DNA of 64,000 bases from Vibrio atlanticus. GTDB taxonomy: Bacteria; Pseudomonadota; Gammaproteobacteria; Enterobacterales; Vibrionaceae. Location of the stretch: assembly GCF_024347315.1 (NCBI RefSeq), contig NZ_AP025460.1:620001-684000 (forward strand). The letters run 5' to 3'. The notes under the pieces were generated by a model. The model was not told the origin of the DNA. It worked only from the letters and a program-made list of their open reading frames with translations, and searched no databases. Below, one piece after another: positions 61,729 through 64,000 of this stretch. A program made the translations under genes and the position numbers. How positions within the stretch are numbered: position 1 is the stretch's first letter; every line of letters begins with the position of its first letter.

Positions 61729-63945
61729 ATGGCTTCAGCCCAATTTTCATTGAAAGAGCGCGACAAAAAAAGATGGTTGAAAGATCGTCTCGTCCGTTTT
61801 TCGGTGACATGTGGTGCAGTCAGTGTTCTAGCCGCTCTGGTGCTGATCTTTGTTTACTTGGCGATGGTCATTTTACCGGTATTTTCTGATACTGGTTTAG
61901 AGACTGACCAAGCCGTGAAGACCGTTGCCGTAGAAAAGCCTATCGCCTTATCCGTAGATGAATACGGTCAGCATGCGTTTACTATTGAAAAATCCGGTTT
62001 GGTTCAGTTTTGGGATTTAGAGTCTCAAAATACACATTCTTACTTTGAGCGTAATGTTTTAGCTAACCCCATCGCTTTTTCTCGAAATACCCCATCTGAA
62101 AACTGGTTTGCCTTTGCCGATAGCGCAAGCAACCTTACCTTTTTCTACCCTGAGTATAGTGCGCCCGTGCTGCAAAAGGGCAGTGAAGCCGAACCTAAAA
62201 TTGAGCAAATCGATCTCCCTGAACCATTTTTAAATGATGAATCATCAAACGGAGCAACAATCGAAAAATTCGCGTTCTCTAAGAATGGACGTGGTATCAC
62301 GGTTGCCGCTCAGCTAAGCGATCAACGAGTTTTGGTTAAGTGGTACCAGAGTGACCTTACTGGTCAGTATGTTTTTCAGAAGAGTCAATGGCTGTCGGAT
62401 AAGTTGGGTTTACAGCAACAGTTGTTAGTCACACCTGATGGCCAAACCTTATATCTTCGAGCGCAATCTGATTTAGTGGTATTGAAGCTATCCGATAGCG
62501 GCTTCAATGTTCGTGAAGTGATTGATCTTAGTTTGAATGATGCGAAGCACTCGGTGAAAAGTATCGATTTACTGTCTGGAGCTTATTCACTGTTGGTTAC
62601 GCATGAGGACGGACAGGTTTCTCAGTGGTTCGATGTACTCAAAGATGAAAAGCGTAGCCTGACCCATATTCGAGACTTCCAACTTGCTGAACAAGTGCAA
62701 TTTATCCTGCCCGATACTTATAGGAAGGGTTTTTATAGTTTCTATAAGAATGGCACATTACAAAGCCACTATACGACCAGTGAAAAGTTGTCGCTGTTCG
62801 AGCGCGCATTTGATAAATCACCACAATTAGCGACTATGTCTGCTAACGAACTGCATTTGGCTACGCTGATTGATGGCACCATCAGTGTGGCTAAAGTCGA
62901 TAATGAATATCCGCAAATATCATTCTCATCGCTTTGGCAAAAAGTCTGGTACGAAAGCTACCCAGAGCCGCAATACGTTTGGCAATCAACGTCGGCGAAC
63001 GATGACTTTGAAGAAAAATTCAGTTTAGTCCCTATTACGTTCGGTACCATCAAGGCTGCTCTGTTTGCGATGATGTTTGCCGTGCCGGTTGCTGTGCTCG
63101 GAGCCATTTACACCGCATACTTTATGTCTCCAAGAATGCGAAGAGTCGTGAAACCGTCGATAGAACTGATGGAAGCTCTTCCGACCGTTATCATCGGGTT
63201 CTTGGCTGGGCTTTGGTTTGCTCCCATTGTTGAAACGCATTTAACGGCCGTCTTTTCGTTAATGGTGCTATTACCACTGAGCACGCTACTGACTGGGCTT
63301 GTTTGGTTCTGTTTGCCAAAAATGGTGACGAGCCGTTTTACTAATGGTTGGCATGCTCTGATATTGATCCCGGTATTGGTGATTACAGTGATGGCAGTCT
63401 TTGCTGGTGAAAATGGTATGGAAGCCTTGTTGTTTGGTGGTGATATTCGTACCTTCTTGGCTAACTATGGCATCGACTTTGACCAACGTAATGCGCTGGT
63501 GGTTGGCTTCGCTATGGGCTTTGCTGTCATCCCTACAATTTTCACGATTGCAGAAGACGCTATTTTCTCTGTGCCAAAACATTTATCCGATGGCTCACTG
63601 GCGCTGGGCGCAACAGCGTGGCAGACCCTTATTTATGTGGTGTTATTGACGGCTAGCCCAGGTATCTTTTCTGCAATCATGATGGGGCTAGGACGAGCGG
63701 TTGGCGAGACTATGATTGTCTTGATGGCGACAGGTAACACCCCTATTCTTGACTGGAATGTTTTGGAAGGGATGAGGACATTATCGGCAACAATTGCTGT
63801 CGAGTTACCAGAGTCCGAGGTGGGTGGTTCTCACTTCCGATTGTTGTTCTTAGCAGCACTCTTACTGTTTATTTTTACGTTCGCGGTGAACTCTGTCGCA
63901 GAGTGGGTTAGACAAAGACTGAGAGATAAATATCGTGCGCTGTAG
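61729..63945 (+). CDS. pstC: PstC-like phosphate ABC permease with a long periplasmic domain
   Basis: The 738-residue protein is about twice the size of E. coli PstC. TM1 (about 23-50) is followed by about 375 periplasmic residues and then a standard permease domain (about 430-735). The permease has the EAA loop region GATAWQTLIYVVLLTASPGIFSAIMMGLG, a phosphate-permease signature near residue 625, and VGETMIVLMATG. The inserted region has recurring beta-strand pairs such as GLVQFWDLES, RVLVKWYQSD and GQVSQWFDV, suggestive of a beta-propeller. AAGGTAG precedes the ATG, and a Pho box lies upstream. Confidence 0.88.
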   Translation: MASAQFSLKERDKKRWLKDRLVRFSVTCGAVSVLAALVLIFVYLAMVILPVFSDTGLETDQAVKTVAVEKPIALSVDEYGQHAFTIEKSGLVQFWDLESQNTHSYFERNVLANPIAFSRNTPSENWFAFADSASNLTFFYPEYSAPVLQKGSEAEPKIEQIDLPEPFLNDESSNGATIEKFAFSKNGRGITVAAQLSDQRVLVKWYQSDLTGQYVFQKSQWLSDKLGLQQQLLVTPDGQTLYLRAQSDLVVLKLSDSGFNVREVIDLSLNDAKHSVKSIDLLSGAYSLLVTHEDGQVSQWFDVLKDEKRSLTHIRDFQLAEQVQFILPDTYRKGFYSFYKNGTLQSHYTTSEKLSLFERAFDKSPQLATMSANELHLATLIDGTISVAKVDNEYPQISFSSLWQKVWYESYPEPQYVWQSTSANDDFEEKFSLVPITFGTIKAALFAMMFAVPVAVLGAIYTAYFMSPRMRRVVKPSIELMEALPTVIIGFLAGLWFAPIVETHLTAVFSLMVLLPLSTLLTGLVWFCLPKMVTSRFTNGWHALILIPVLVITVMAVFAGENGMEALLFGGDIRTFLANYGIDFDQRNALVVGFAMGFAVIPTIFTIAEDAIFSVPKHLSDGSLALGATAWQTLIYVVLLTASPGIFSAIMMGLGRAVGETMIVLMATGNTPILDWNVLEGMRTLSATIAVELPESEVGGSHFRLLFLAALLLFIFTFAVNSVAEWVRQRLRDKYRAL

Positions 63946-64000
63946 TTTTAAAACTCTACCTCAATCTCTATCAATGGCTGTTCGCTGTTTGATTAGCGTA
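63935..64000 (+). CDS. Start of the next gene, probably pstA (partial)
   Basis: A frame opens at GTG 63935, overlapping the end of pstC by 11 bases and running to the window edge (VRCSFKTLPQSLSMAVRCLI). An alternative ATG lies at 63974. GAGAG is upstream. The usual order predicts PstA, but too little sequence is present to show it. Confidence 0.4.
   Translation, partial: MRCSFKTLPQSLSMAVRCLISV

Overview
The window is a piece of a Vibrio chromosome (large chromosome type). The evidence is a complete Vibrio-like rRNA operon, an HlyU regulator, an NptA-type Na+/phosphate carrier, and a gene order (ptsP-lgt-thyA-nptA-nhaR-hlyU-rpsT-murJ-ribF-ileS-lspA-fkpB-ispH-btsRS-cstA ... plzA ... slt-trpR-yjjX-mbaA ... 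pheA-raiA-bamD/rluD-pgeF-clpB-rrn ... phoBR-ppx-ppk-pst) that follows the V. cholerae VC0672 to VC0724 stretch as I remember it. Species cannot be fixed from this window; a Splendidus-like marine vibrio is plausible. I see no insertion sequence, prophage, integron or CRISPR array. This is core genome with short accessory islets.

Layout. 1-2776: end of ptsP, a TSUP exporter, lgt and thyA, followed by a palindromic intergenic patch. 3162-5981: nptA, nhaR and hlyU. 6202-14592: rpsT, then murJ, ribF, ileS, lspA, fkpB and ispH. 14747-19682: the BtsSR pyruvate-type two-component system, a CstA-family transporter and a small lipoprotein, with a helically phased repeat array between the last two. 19774-23018: murein recycling (murQ, anmK, nagZ). 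23265-25583: aroF and tyrA behind a TyrR box pair. 25733-28918: an M23 endopeptidase, a PilZ protein and ettA. 29182-34580: slt, trpR, yjjX and an MbaA-type GGDEF/EAL protein. 34937-36692: pheA with a Phe-rich leader peptide and attenuator, then raiA. 37117-41281: an MltF-like transglycosylase, bamD, rluD and pgeF. 41424-50028: clpB behind a sigma-32 type promoter, then rrs, tRNA-Ile, tRNA-Ala, rrl, rrf and tRNA-Asp. 50395-54676: mepA, a gene remnant, a small hypothetical gene, yfhL, yegQ/trhP and rdgC. 54870-64000: the phosphate block phoB, phoR, pstS-like, ppx, ppk and an extra-long pstC with Pho boxes.

How the genes fit together. Four themes recur. The first is the cell envelope: lgt, lspA, murJ, bamD, four wall hydrolases and three recycling enzymes. 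The second is aromatic amino acid control by three different devices: TyrR boxes at aroF, attenuation at pheA, and trpR itself. Prephenate from the pheA/tyrA branch may also feed the tRNA hydroxylase TrhP. The third is c-di-GMP: an MbaA-type enzyme and a PilZ receptor next to a wall endopeptidase. The fourth is phosphate sensing and polyphosphate.

The most striking unexplained signal is an array of about ten copies of TRAGYGGT at 20-21 bp spacing upstream of the CstA transporter. I read it as a multi-site BtsR (LytTR) operator, far larger than the usual two half-sites.
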